Shown one piece after another: positions 16,743-23,903 of a stretch of DNA of 29,089 nucleotides (positions are counted from its first letter, which is position 1; the number at the start of each line of letters is the position of its first letter). Source of the DNA: Bacteroidaceae bacterium (GTDB lineage: Bacteria; Bacteroidota; Bacteroidia; Bacteroidales; CHK158-818); the NCBI GenBank assembly GCA_017467745.1, contig JAFUKV010000164.1, forward strand, positions 1 to 29,089, read 5' to 3'. The translations under genes were made by a program, and so were the position numbers. The notes below the pieces were generated by a model. It saw only the letters and a list, made by a program, of their open reading frames with translations, was not told where the DNA came from and made no database searches.

Positions 16743-18266
16743 TTATTTTATCAATCCGTGTCCTGTCATCTCCGCAGGGGTATCGATACCTAAAATTTGG
16801 CAGATAGAAGGTGCTACATCCGCTAAGATGCCATTTTCAACTTTTGCCGATTTGTTCTCGGTTACGTAAACAAATGGAACAGGATTCAAAGAGTGTGCCG
16901 TATTGGGAGTGCCATCGGTGTTTACCGCATTATCGGCGTTACCGTGGTCGGCAATGATAATAGATTCGTAGCCGTTTGCTTTGGCTGCTTCTATTACGTC
17001 TTTTACGCAAGCATCCACAGCAACTACTGCTTTTTGAATAGCTTCCATTACACCGGTATGACCTACCATGTCGCCGTTAGCGAAGTTACATACTACCATG
17101 TCGAAGCGGTTGCTGTTGAGTGCTTCTACCAAAGCGTCTTTCACTTCATAAATGCTCATTTCGGGTTTCAAGTCGTAAGTAGCAACTTTGGGAGAAGGAA
17201 TCAAAATGCGTTCTTCTAAATCAAATTCTTTTTCACGTCCTCCGGAAAAGAAGAATGTAACGTGAGCATATTTTTCCGTTTCGGCTATACGCAATTGGCG
17301 AAGTCCGGCTTTACTTACGATTTCTCCCAGCGTATTGGCTACATTTTCTTTGTCGAACAGAATATGCAATCCCGTAAATTTAGCGTCGTACGGCGTCATG
17401 CAGCAGTAATATAACGGCATGGTGTGCATACCGGCTTCCGGCATATCCTGTTGTGTCAGTACGATGGTTAATTCTTTCGCGCGGTCGTTGCGGTAGTTGA
17501 AGAATATGACTAAATCATTCGGTTTAATAACGCCTACGGGTTGGTTATTAGCGTCTACGTGTACAATCGGTTTGATAAACTCGTCTGTAACATCGGCGTC
17601 ATAAGAGGCTTTGACAGCGGCTTGCATATCGGTAAAGGGCGTGCCTTTTCCGTTAACAATCAAATCGTAGGCTTCTTTTACTCTTTCCCAGCGTTTGTCA
17701 CGATCCATAGCATAATAACGGCCGATAATAGAGGCTATTTCTCCGGTCGATTTTGCCATGTGTTCTTCTAATCGTTTGATAAATCCTAATCCGCTGCGCG
17801 GGTCGGTATCGCGGCCGTCCATAAAACAATGAACGAATGTTTTTTCAATATTGTATTCTTTGGCTATATCGCAAAGTTTTTCCAAATGTTCAAGAGAACT
17901 GTGTACGCCTCCGTCGGAAACCAATCCCATAAAGTGTACTTGTACATTGTTTTTCTTTGCATATTCAAATGCTGCTTTGATTTCCGGATTTTGCAATATG
18001 GAGTTATCTTTGCATGCCCGATTGATTTTTACTAAATCTTGATAAACTACCCGTCCGGCTCCGATATTCAAGTGTCCTACTTCGGAGTTTCCCATTTGTC
18101 CGTCGGGCAATCCTACGTTTTCTCCGGACGCTTGCAATTGAGAATGAGGGTAATTGGCTAACAGATAGTCCCAATACGGAGTAGGCGTATTACTGATAAC
18201 ATCGGCTTTTGTATGGTTACCGATTCCCCATCCGTCGAGGATTAATAAGAATGCTTTCTTTTTCAT
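16743..18266 (-). CDS. gpmI: 2,3-bisphosphoglycerate-independent phosphoglycerate mutase
   Basis: GpmI interconverts 3- and 2-phosphoglycerate in glycolysis and gluconeogenesis using two Mn ions. The start at ATG 18266-18264 (MKKKAFLLILDGWGIG) gives 507 residues, the normal length; the frame is open 35 codons further upstream but passes through the promoter. The alkaline-phosphatase-fold motifs are present: LDGWG at the N-terminus, GQMGNSEVGHLNIGAG with the phosphoserine site, FMDGRDTDPRSG, YYAMDRDKRWERV, and the C-terminal metal ligands in FANGDMVGHTG and IIADHGNADN. It is transcribed alone, divergently from the SpoU methyltransferase gene. Confidence 0.97.
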   Translation of the reverse strand: MKKKAFLLILDGWGIGNHTKADVISNTPTPYWDYLLANYPHSQLQASGENVGLPDGQMGNSEVGHLNIGAGRVVYQDLVKINRACKDNSILQNPEIKAAFEYAKKNNVQVHFMGLVSDGGVHSSLEHLEKLCDIAKEYNIEKTFVHCFMDGRDTDPRSGLGFIKRLEEHMAKSTGEIASIIGRYYAMDRDKRWERVKEAYDLIVNGKGTPFTDMQAAVKASYDADVTDEFIKPIVHVDANNQPVGVIKPNDLVIFFNYRNDRAKELTIVLTQQDMPEAGMHTMPLYYCCMTPYDAKFTGLHILFDKENVANTLGEIVSKAGLRQLRIAETEKYAHVTFFFSGGREKEFDLEERILIPSPKVATYDLKPEMSIYEVKDALVEALNSNRFDMVVCNFANGDMVGHTGVMEAIQKAVVAVDACVKDVIEAAKANGYESIIIADHGNADNAVNTDGTPNTAHSLNPVPFVYVTENKSAKVENGILADVAPSICQILGIDTPAEMTGHGLIK

Positions 18267-18298
18267 ATTCTTTTGATTTATTTCCGTTTTTCCGGATG

Positions 18299-18306
18299 CA
18301 AAGGTA
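18299..18306 (-). promoter_or_regulatory. Candidate -7 promoter box for gpmI
   Basis: On the minus strand TACCTTTG (18306-18299) matches TAnnTTTG exactly and lies 33 bases before the chosen gpmI ATG. No TTTG is found at the -33 distance. The box also argues against the longer gpmI reading frame, which would put it inside the coding region. Confidence 0.5.
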
Positions 18307-18349
18307 GCAAAAATCTCGATAAAAAATACGGCGTATTTTCTCATATATT

Positions 18350-18378
18350 TTTGTATGTTGTAATTTTGCATATCTTTG
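18350..18378 (+). promoter_or_regulatory. Promoter for the SpoU methyltransferase gene
   Basis: TATCTTTG (18371-18378) is an exact Bacteroidota -7 box, preceded by TTTG at 18350-18353 with a 17-base spacer, a little shorter than the usual 19-21. Transcription would start near 18385, about 15 bases before the ATG at 18400. Confidence 0.55.
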
Positions 18379-18399
18379 AATTATAAAAAGTAAAGAAAG

Positions 18400-18930
18400 A
18401 TGAAAAAAAGAAGTGTCCTCGATTTGAAAAGGATAACGAGACAGGAGTTTAAGCAGATAGAAAAAATACCTCTGGTTATTGTATTAGACCATATTAGAAG
18501 TTTAAATAATGTGGGTTCAGTATTCCGTACTTCGGACGCTTTTTTGATAGAGGCTATTTTTTTGTGTGGAATTACGGCTACTCCGCCTCATCCGGAAATC
18601 CATAAAACAGCTTTGGGGGCGGAAGACTCGGTGGAGTGGCATTATGAAGAGGATACTTGTAAGGCGGTAACCGATTTAAAAAATTCGGGATATACGGTTT
18701 TTGCTATTGAGCAAGTAGAGAATAGTGTTTCTTTACCGGATTTGAAATTGGATAAGAGTAAAAAATACGCAGTTGTTTTAGGAAATGAAGTAAAGGGTGT
18801 GCAACAGTCGGTAGTGGATTTATGCGATCAAAGTATAGAGATTCCGCAATTCGGCACAAAACATTCTTTGAACGTTTCGGTAACGGCCGGGCTTATTATC
18901 TGGGATTTCTTCAAACAACTTTATTATTGA
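18400..18930 (+). CDS. SpoU/TrmH-family RNA 2'-O-methyltransferase
   Basis: The 176-residue product is a SPOUT-fold methyltransferase that should methylate a ribose 2'-hydroxyl in tRNA or rRNA using S-adenosylmethionine. The three SpoU motifs are visible: motif 1 SLNNVGSVFRTSDAF (residues 34-48, with the key Asn and Arg43), motif 2 VVLGNEVKGV (about 126-135), and motif 3 IEIPQFGTKHSLNVSVTAG (about 146-165), which form the trefoil knot and SAM site. It lacks the N-terminal substrate-binding domain of RlmB, so it is a compact type. The RNA target cannot be read from the sequence. It stands alone, divergent from gpmI. Confidence 0.92.
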   Translation: MKKRSVLDLKRITRQEFKQIEKIPLVIVLDHIRSLNNVGSVFRTSDAFLIEAIFLCGITATPPHPEIHKTALGAEDSVEWHYEEDTCKAVTDLKNSGYTVFAIEQVENSVSLPDLKLDKSKKYAVVLGNEVKGVQQSVVDLCDQSIEIPQFGTKHSLNVSVTAGLIIWDFFKQLYY

Positions 18931-19176
18931 GTTTCGTATTTTCTGTATGAGAATATAAATCCGGATGTTTTTCATTTGAAAATACGATTAGGCCAAAGCA
19001 ATATGGATAAAGAAACGGCAATACGCAAGATGTCTTTCTCTGAATATTGTGGGGAGTTCTTGCATATCGCCGCATATTCTATTTTAATAACTTGGTTTTG
19101 AAATATAAACTATCGAGAAAATTCGATAATTGTCATTAATATGTTATCACATTAAGAATACGTGTATTATTCAATT

Positions 19177-20538
19177 TTAGGCGAACATACATTCTTTTAA
19201 TATTTCGGCGACCGTAGGGTGGGGAAAAATTGTTTTTTTCCATTCGTTTATCGGGATTTTCCGATCTATGGCCATGCCTGCCGCCACGATAAACTCTGAT
19301 GCGGGAGTACCGATTATGTGTACGCCTAATAGTAGTCCGTCTGCATCGACTAATAATTTGCAGAACCCGTTGCCTCCTTCATTTTCGGCGACAAAACGGC
19401 CCGAGTAGTTCATAGAAAGTTTCAGTGTTTTATATTCTATACCTTTTTCTGACAGTTCTTTTTCGGTACGTCCTATTGATGCTATTTCCGGTTGGGTATA
19501 TACTACGGAGGGAATAGCATTGTACGACATAGTATCGTTTTTGCCTAACAAATGGTTGACGGCAACTTCTGCTTCGCGCGCTGCCGTATGTGCCAAGAGG
19601 GAGAATCCTGTTACATCGCCGCAGGCGTAGACGTGGGGATAGGAGGTTTGCATATTCTCGTTGACGCGAATGCCTTTTCCAGATGTTTCTAAATGAAGCT
19701 GTTCTAAGCCAATGCCGTTCCAGCGGGGGCGTCTTCCAACGCTTAATAAAATTTTTTCAGATGTGAGAGTTTGTATGCCGTCGTTATTTTTTATTTCGAC
19801 ACCTTGTTCTGTAAATGCGGTAACAAAACTGTTTAAATAAAACTTGACGCCGCGTTTGGCATATTCTTCCCGTAAAAAAGCGGCTGTTTCGGCGTCGGCG
19901 TTTCCTAAAATTTCAGGCAGAGCCTCTATTACCGTAACATCGCATCCGAAGCTGTTGTACAGGGCGGCGAATTCCATACCTATTACACCGCCGCCGATAA
20001 TCAGTATCGAAGAGGGAATTTCTTTTGAGGCGAGTGCTTCTCGACTTGTCCAATATTCGTGATTTTCAATACCGGGTATAGGGGGGACTACCGTTTCCGA
20101 ACCGGTGCAGATAATCATGTTGCGGGCTCGATAGGTTTCCGTTTCGTCGCTTAGCGTAAAGAATGAGGCATTTACATTTTCTAATTTCGCTTCTTTATTT
20201 ATTACGGTTACGTCGTGCTCGTTCATACGAGATTTTATACCGGCCACTAATTTGCGAACTATTTTGGTTTTACGTGCGGCTATTTTAGAGTAATCGAAAG
20301 CGATATTTTCTCCGCTGATGCCGTACTTGGCTCCATTCTGGAACTGTTTGTATAGCTTTGCCGAATATAAAAGTGTTTTTGTGGGAATACATCCTTCGTT
20401 CAGACATACTCCTCCCAACGCGTTTTTTTCGAATAAGACAACCGACATTCCTCCGGATGCTGCCCGTTCGGCAGCGGTATATCCGGCAGGGCCTCCGCCT
20501 AAAACGGCAATATCAAAATTTTTTATTTCTTCGTGCAT
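19177..20538 (-). CDS. lpdA: Dihydrolipoamide dehydrogenase (E3 component)
   Basis: This flavoprotein reoxidises dihydrolipoamide in 2-oxoacid dehydrogenase or glycine cleavage complexes, passing electrons via FAD to NAD+. The 453-residue protein has the FAD loop VLGGGPAGYTAA (residues 12-23), the redox-active disulfide GGVCLNEGCIPTK (C45, C50), the NAD-binding loop IIGGGVIGMEFA, the second FAD contact VYACGDVTG, and the C-terminal HPTVAE (His440) that acts as catalytic base in the partner subunit. No E1, E2 or glycine-cleavage gene lies nearby, so the complex it serves is not shown. It begins 14 bases after the PH-domain gene. Confidence 0.93.
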   Translation of the reverse strand: MHEEIKNFDIAVLGGGPAGYTAAERAASGGMSVVLFEKNALGGVCLNEGCIPTKTLLYSAKLYKQFQNGAKYGISGENIAFDYSKIAARKTKIVRKLVAGIKSRMNEHDVTVINKEAKLENVNASFFTLSDETETYRARNMIICTGSETVVPPIPGIENHEYWTSREALASKEIPSSILIIGGGVIGMEFAALYNSFGCDVTVIEALPEILGNADAETAAFLREEYAKRGVKFYLNSFVTAFTEQGVEIKNNDGIQTLTSEKILLSVGRRPRWNGIGLEQLHLETSGKGIRVNENMQTSYPHVYACGDVTGFSLLAHTAAREAEVAVNHLLGKNDTMSYNAIPSVVYTQPEIASIGRTEKELSEKGIEYKTLKLSMNYSGRFVAENEGGNGFCKLLVDADGLLLGVHIIGTPASEFIVAAGMAIDRKIPINEWKKTIFPHPTVAEILKECMFA

Positions 20539-20552
20539 GGCTATGTGCGTTT

Positions 20553-20969
20553 TTATGAGTTTTGTTTTCGGGTAATGTAAATAATATCGGGATTGTATTT
20601 CCTGAGCTCGTTAACAAAGTCTTGTTTGTTGTCGGGTGAAACCAATGTAAAAGTTTTTTCGTATTCTATTTTTAGCCTATCTAACGATAATGCGTAGGAT
20701 GATAGCGGGTTATGGGTTTCTTTTATCGTTTTGATTTTTGTGACAGATATTTTTTTGACAGGCATAATCCAGCATTTTATATATAGCACGCCATCTGCAA
20801 CTACATATTCTGTTTTCAGCATAAGTTGAATAAGGGTCATGTTGGCGATGAACATAGCCACGATAGCGATGCCGTTTTTTTGCCAAATGGCAAGGATAAG
20901 GCATGCTATGAGATACGCCAGCGCCGCGTAATACCACCATCCTACTTTCGATTTAAATGTCCGTTGCAT
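20553..20969 (-). CDS. Small membrane protein with bacterial PH-like domain
   Basis: The 138-residue product has a short basic N-terminus, two adjacent hydrophobic segments (about residues 11-28 and 33-50) forming a membrane hairpin, and a soluble C-terminal part (about 53-130) of beta-rich pattern ending in FTLVSPDNKQDFVNELRKYNPDI. The layout and the SYALSLDRLKIEY and SPDNKQDFVNEL segments fit the bacterial PH-domain family (bPH_4 type). The function of such proteins is unknown. It lies 14 bases upstream of lpdA on the same strand and probably shares its transcript, though a functional link is not evident. Confidence 0.75.
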   Translation of the reverse strand: MQRTFKSKVGWWYYAALAYLIACLILAIWQKNGIAIVAMFIANMTLIQLMLKTEYVVADGVLYIKCWIMPVKKISVTKIKTIKETHNPLSSYALSLDRLKIEYEKTFTLVSPDNKQDFVNELRKYNPDIIYITRKQNS

Positions 20970-21015
20970 ACAAAATTTGATTTTGGTGCAAGATACAAAA
21001 TTGATAGTTTATATT

Positions 21016-21023
21016 TACCTTTG
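21016..21023 (+). promoter_or_regulatory. Candidate -7 promoter box for nadB
   Basis: TACCTTTG is an exact Bacteroidota -7 box, 38 bases before the nadB ATG. The expected -33 TTTG is not at the right distance (the nearest is 30 bases upstream), so support is partial. Confidence 0.5.
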
Positions 21024-21061
21024 TTGCCATAAAATATTCATTTTTATAAATTGGCAGTAAA

Positions 21062-22636
21062 ATGGTACGCAAATATGATTTTTTGGTTATCGGTTCCGGA
21101 ATAGCCGGAATGAGTTTCGCCTTAAAGGTAGCCGACAAGGGCACGGTAGCCATGATATGCAAAACAGGGCTTGAAGAGGCGAATACTTTTTTTGCGCAAG
21201 GCGGAGTAGCTTCTGTAACGAACCTGTCGGTCGATAATTTCGATAAACATATCGAAGATACCATGATTGCGGGCGACTGGATAAGCGACCGTGCGGCTGT
21301 CGAAAAGGTAGTTCGCGAAGCGCCCGGGCAAATACGAGAATTGATAAATTGGGGCGTGGAATTCGATCGGAACGAAAAAGGCGAGTTCGATTTGCATAAA
21401 GAGGGAGGACATTCGGAATTCCGTATTCTTCACCATAAAGATAATACAGGTGCGGAGATACAGGAGAGTTTGATAAAAGCGGTAAAACAACATCCCAATA
21501 TTACTATTTTCAGCGACCATTTTGCCGTAGAGATTATTACACAGCATCATTTGGGAATAATTGTAACTCGTTATACTCCCGGTATAAAATGTTATGGCGC
21601 CTATATTATGGACGAAAAGACAGGCGAAGTAGATACATTCCTTTCTAAGGCTACGTTGATGGCTACCGGAGGTGTAGGGGCTGTTTATCGTAATACTACT
21701 AATCCGTTAGTGGCTACCGGCGACGGTATCGCTATGGTTTATCGCGCGAAGGGGATAGTAAAAGATATGGAATTTATACAATTTCATCCTACGGCTTTGT
21801 ATCATCCGGGCGACCGTCCCTGTTTTCTTATTACCGAAGCGATGCGCGGTTACGGTGCGGTTCTTCGTAATATGGGCGGGGAGGAATTCATGCAGAAATA
21901 TGACCCTCGTTTATCGCTGGCGCCGCGCGATATTGTGGCGCGCGCTATCGACAGTGAAATGAAAGCGCGAGGTGATGAACATGTTTATTTGGATGTAACG
22001 CATAAAGATCCGGAAGAGACGAAAAAACATTTTCCGAATATATACGAAAAATGTCTGAGTCTCGGTATTGACATTACGAAAGATTATATTCCGGTAGCGC
22101 CGGCTGCTCATTATCTGTGCGGAGGTATTAAAGTGGACTTAAATGCGCAGTCCAGCATTGGCCGCCTGTATGCGGTGGGCGAGTGCTCATGTACAGGTTT
22201 GCATGGCGGAAACCGATTGGCATCTAATTCTTTGATAGAAGCTGTTGTGTATGCTGACGCTGCTGCCAAACATGCTGCCAGCGTATTGGACAGGTATGAC
22301 TTTAATACCGAGATACCTGAATGGAATGATCAGGGAACTGTTACCAACGAAGAAATGGTGCTTATTACCCAAAGCATGAAAGAGGTTAACCAGATTATGG
22401 GCTCATACGTTGGGATTGTCCGTAGCGATTTACGCTTGAAAAGGGCATGGGTACGCCTCGATATTTTATATGAAGAAACAGAGAGTCTCTTTAAACGAAG
22501 TAAAGCATCGAAAGAAATATGCGAGTTGCGTAACATGATTAACGTAGGCTACCTTATAACCCGTCAGGCAATGGAACGAAAAGAAAGTCGGGGATTGCAC
22601 TATACGATTGATTATCCACAAAAAAATGAAATATAG
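21062..22636 (+). CDS. nadB: L-aspartate oxidase
   Basis: NadB oxidises L-aspartate to iminoaspartate, the first step of de novo NAD synthesis, in the cytoplasm with FAD. The 524-residue product belongs to the succinate dehydrogenase/fumarate reductase flavoprotein group: FAD loop VIGSGIAGMSFAL (residues about 9-21), ANTFFAQGGVA, the substrate-loop EGGHSEFRILHHKDNTGAEIQ region, QFHPTALYHPG, AAHYLCGGIKVD, and the NadB-typical SCTGLHGGNRLASNSLIEA. This last motif and the length separate it from SdhA/FrdA. nadA and nadC are not adjacent. The next gene starts one base after its stop codon. Confidence 0.96.
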   Translation: MVRKYDFLVIGSGIAGMSFALKVADKGTVAMICKTGLEEANTFFAQGGVASVTNLSVDNFDKHIEDTMIAGDWISDRAAVEKVVREAPGQIRELINWGVEFDRNEKGEFDLHKEGGHSEFRILHHKDNTGAEIQESLIKAVKQHPNITIFSDHFAVEIITQHHLGIIVTRYTPGIKCYGAYIMDEKTGEVDTFLSKATLMATGGVGAVYRNTTNPLVATGDGIAMVYRAKGIVKDMEFIQFHPTALYHPGDRPCFLITEAMRGYGAVLRNMGGEEFMQKYDPRLSLAPRDIVARAIDSEMKARGDEHVYLDVTHKDPEETKKHFPNIYEKCLSLGIDITKDYIPVAPAAHYLCGGIKVDLNAQSSIGRLYAVGECSCTGLHGGNRLASNSLIEAVVYADAAAKHAASVLDRYDFNTEIPEWNDQGTVTNEEMVLITQSMKEVNQIMGSYVGIVRSDLRLKRAWVRLDILYEETESLFKRSKASKEICELRNMINVGYLITRQAMERKESRGLHYTIDYPQKNEI

Positions 22637-22637
22637 G

Positions 22638-23054
22638 ATGAGAAAATTTATATCTTCTTTGCTTTTTGTATGTTTGGTATTGGGAGTGGCGGTAGGCTGC
22701 GGAGAGGTTAAAAAGCCGGAGTCGGAACAACCGTTGTCCGTAGATACCGTGTTGGTAATGCACATTACTTATAAAATAAAGCCCGATCGCGTAGCGGATT
22801 TTAAAAAGGCGTTCGACCAATGCGCCGTCGAAACGTTAAAAGAATCGGGATGCTTGGCTTATGAAGTATATCAATCGTATAATGACAGTACTCTATTTTT
22901 TCTATTAGAAAAATGGCAGAATAAACAAGCGCATCAAAAGCATTGCGATACGGAACATATCAAAACATATTTCAAAGCGATAGACGGAGCCTTTGATGAA
23001 GGCGGTTCGTTCGAGTTGATTCGTATTCCGCCGGCCGATAAAAAAGGTTCATGA
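22638..23054 (+). CDS. Predicted lipoprotein with antibiotic-biosynthesis-monooxygenase (ABM) domain
   Basis: The chosen start (ATG 22638, MRKFISSLLFVCLVLG) gives 138 residues and a good lipoprotein signal: basic start, hydrophobic core of about 15 residues and a Cys at about residue 21 in VAVGC, so it is probably lipid-anchored in the cell envelope. Ten more in-frame upstream codons overlap nadB and would bury the signal peptide. Residues about 38-120 form an ABM/dimeric alpha-beta barrel domain (MHITYKIKPDRVADFKKAF, YEVYQSYNDSTLFFLLEKW, H-rich HQKHCDTEH), as in YgiN-like quinol monooxygenases. The true substrate is unknown. It follows nadB by one base, so the two are probably co-transcribed. 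Confidence 0.82.
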   Translation: MRKFISSLLFVCLVLGVAVGCGEVKKPESEQPLSVDTVLVMHITYKIKPDRVADFKKAFDQCAVETLKESGCLAYEVYQSYNDSTLFFLLEKWQNKQAHQKHCDTEHIKTYFKAIDGAFDEGGSFELIRIPPADKKGS

Positions 23055-23229
23055 TTTATTTTTATCTGCATTGTACGTTTTTTTTGACGAATGTTCTGTT
23101 TATTTTCTCTGCCCTGTTAATGTATTATTTATGGTAGAAAGGGGATGTTTTATGGCCGTTGTCGAAAAATAGGATACAGTTTTTGTAGAATAAAAATAGG
23201 TTTAGTCCTAACTTTTTACGAAGAAAAAC

Positions 23230-23260
23230 GTTTTAATGGTATCTATATTACCGTTAAAAC
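23230..23260. promoter_or_regulatory. Inverted repeat just upstream of the rubrerythrin start
   Basis: Two 12-base arms, GTTTTAATGGTA (23230-23241) and TACCGTTAAAAC (23249-23260), are complementary at 11 positions with one T-G pair, which would still pair in RNA; the spacer is 7 bases. The right arm ends 8 bases before the ATG at 23269. It could be an operator or a leader hairpin hiding the ribosome-binding region. Which one, and what acts on it, cannot be told from sequence. Confidence 0.6.
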
Positions 23261-23268
23261 AAGTTTTT

Positions 23269-23847
23269 ATGAAAAAGAGCATCAAAGGTACATTAACCGA
23301 ACAGAACTTATTGAAGGCATTTGCCGGCGAGTCGCAAGCACGAAATCGTTATACGATGTTTGCCGAAGTAGCAAAAAAAGAGGGATATGAACAAATTGCG
23401 TCTGTCTTTTTAGAAACGGCCGATCAGGAACGGGCACACGGAGAGCGTTTCTTTAAATTTTTAGAAGGCGGAATGGTGTTTATTACAGCAGATTATCCCG
23501 CCGGTATAGTGGGTACAACGGCGGAAAATCTATTGGAAGCGGCCGAAGGTGAAAAATTGGAGTGGTCGTCGCTTTATCCCGAGTTTGCCCGTATTGCAGT
23601 AGATGAGGGGTTTCAAGATGTAGCAACGGCTTTCAAAATGATTATGAAAGTAGAAGATTTTCACGAGTCTCGTTACCGCACGTTACTGAAACGGGTAGAG
23701 AACGATTTTGTTTTTAAACGCGATGAACCGATACAATGGCAATGCCGTAATTGCGGATTTATTCATACGGGACTTACTGCGCCCGGAACATGTCCCGCTT
23801 GCCTGCATCCGAAGGCATTTTTTGAGCCGATGCGACATAACTATTGA
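23269..23847 (+). CDS. rbr: Rubrerythrin
   Basis: Rubrerythrin is a cytoplasmic non-haem iron peroxidase that removes hydrogen peroxide in anaerobes. The start MKKSIKGTLTEQNLLKAF gives 192 residues, the usual size; an in-frame ATG 11 codons upstream lies inside the inverted repeat and is rejected. The ferritin-like four-helix domain carries the di-iron ligands E21 (FAGESQARNRY), E54 and H57 (DQERAHGE), E95-region and E129/H132 (KVEDFHESRY). The C-terminal rubredoxin-like domain has CRNC (C159, C162) and CPAC (C175, C178) for one iron. It is monocistronic and convergent with mutS. An oxygen-protective enzyme of this kind fits an obligate anaerobe. Confidence 0.96.
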   Translation: MKKSIKGTLTEQNLLKAFAGESQARNRYTMFAEVAKKEGYEQIASVFLETADQERAHGERFFKFLEGGMVFITADYPAGIVGTTAENLLEAAEGEKLEWSSLYPEFARIAVDEGFQDVATAFKMIMKVEDFHESRYRTLLKRVENDFVFKRDEPIQWQCRNCGFIHTGLTAPGTCPACLHPKAFFEPMRHNY

Positions 23848-23868
23848 TAAAAATCTATCCGGCTTTAT

Positions 23869-23903
23869 TTACGGGGAAATGGTAAAATACTATTTCCCCG
23901 TAA
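23869..23903. terminator. Hairpin between rubrerythrin and mutS, overlapping the mutS stop codon
   Basis: Perfect 12-base arms TTACGGGGAAAT (23869-23880) and ATTTCCCCGTAA (23892-23903) with an 11-base loop. On the plus strand it begins 22 bases after the rubrerythrin stop and is followed by TGATTTT, a weak T-run; on the minus strand it holds the last codons of mutS and is followed by TAAAG. It probably ends both convergent transcripts, though neither T-run is strong. Confidence 0.65.

Noticed and set aside
18267..18371. N-terminal extension of GpmI by 35 residues
   Set aside because: It spans the TACCTTTG promoter box, and family members start at the LLILDGWG strand.
19111..19128. Hairpin TATCGA...TCGATA downstream of lpdA as terminator
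   Set aside because: Six AT-rich pairs without an adjacent T-run on either strand; too weak to call.
23145..23390. 81-codon ORF upstream of and overlapping rubrerythrin
   Set aside because: It runs into rubrerythrin in another frame, spans the upstream inverted repeat and has no recognisable features.
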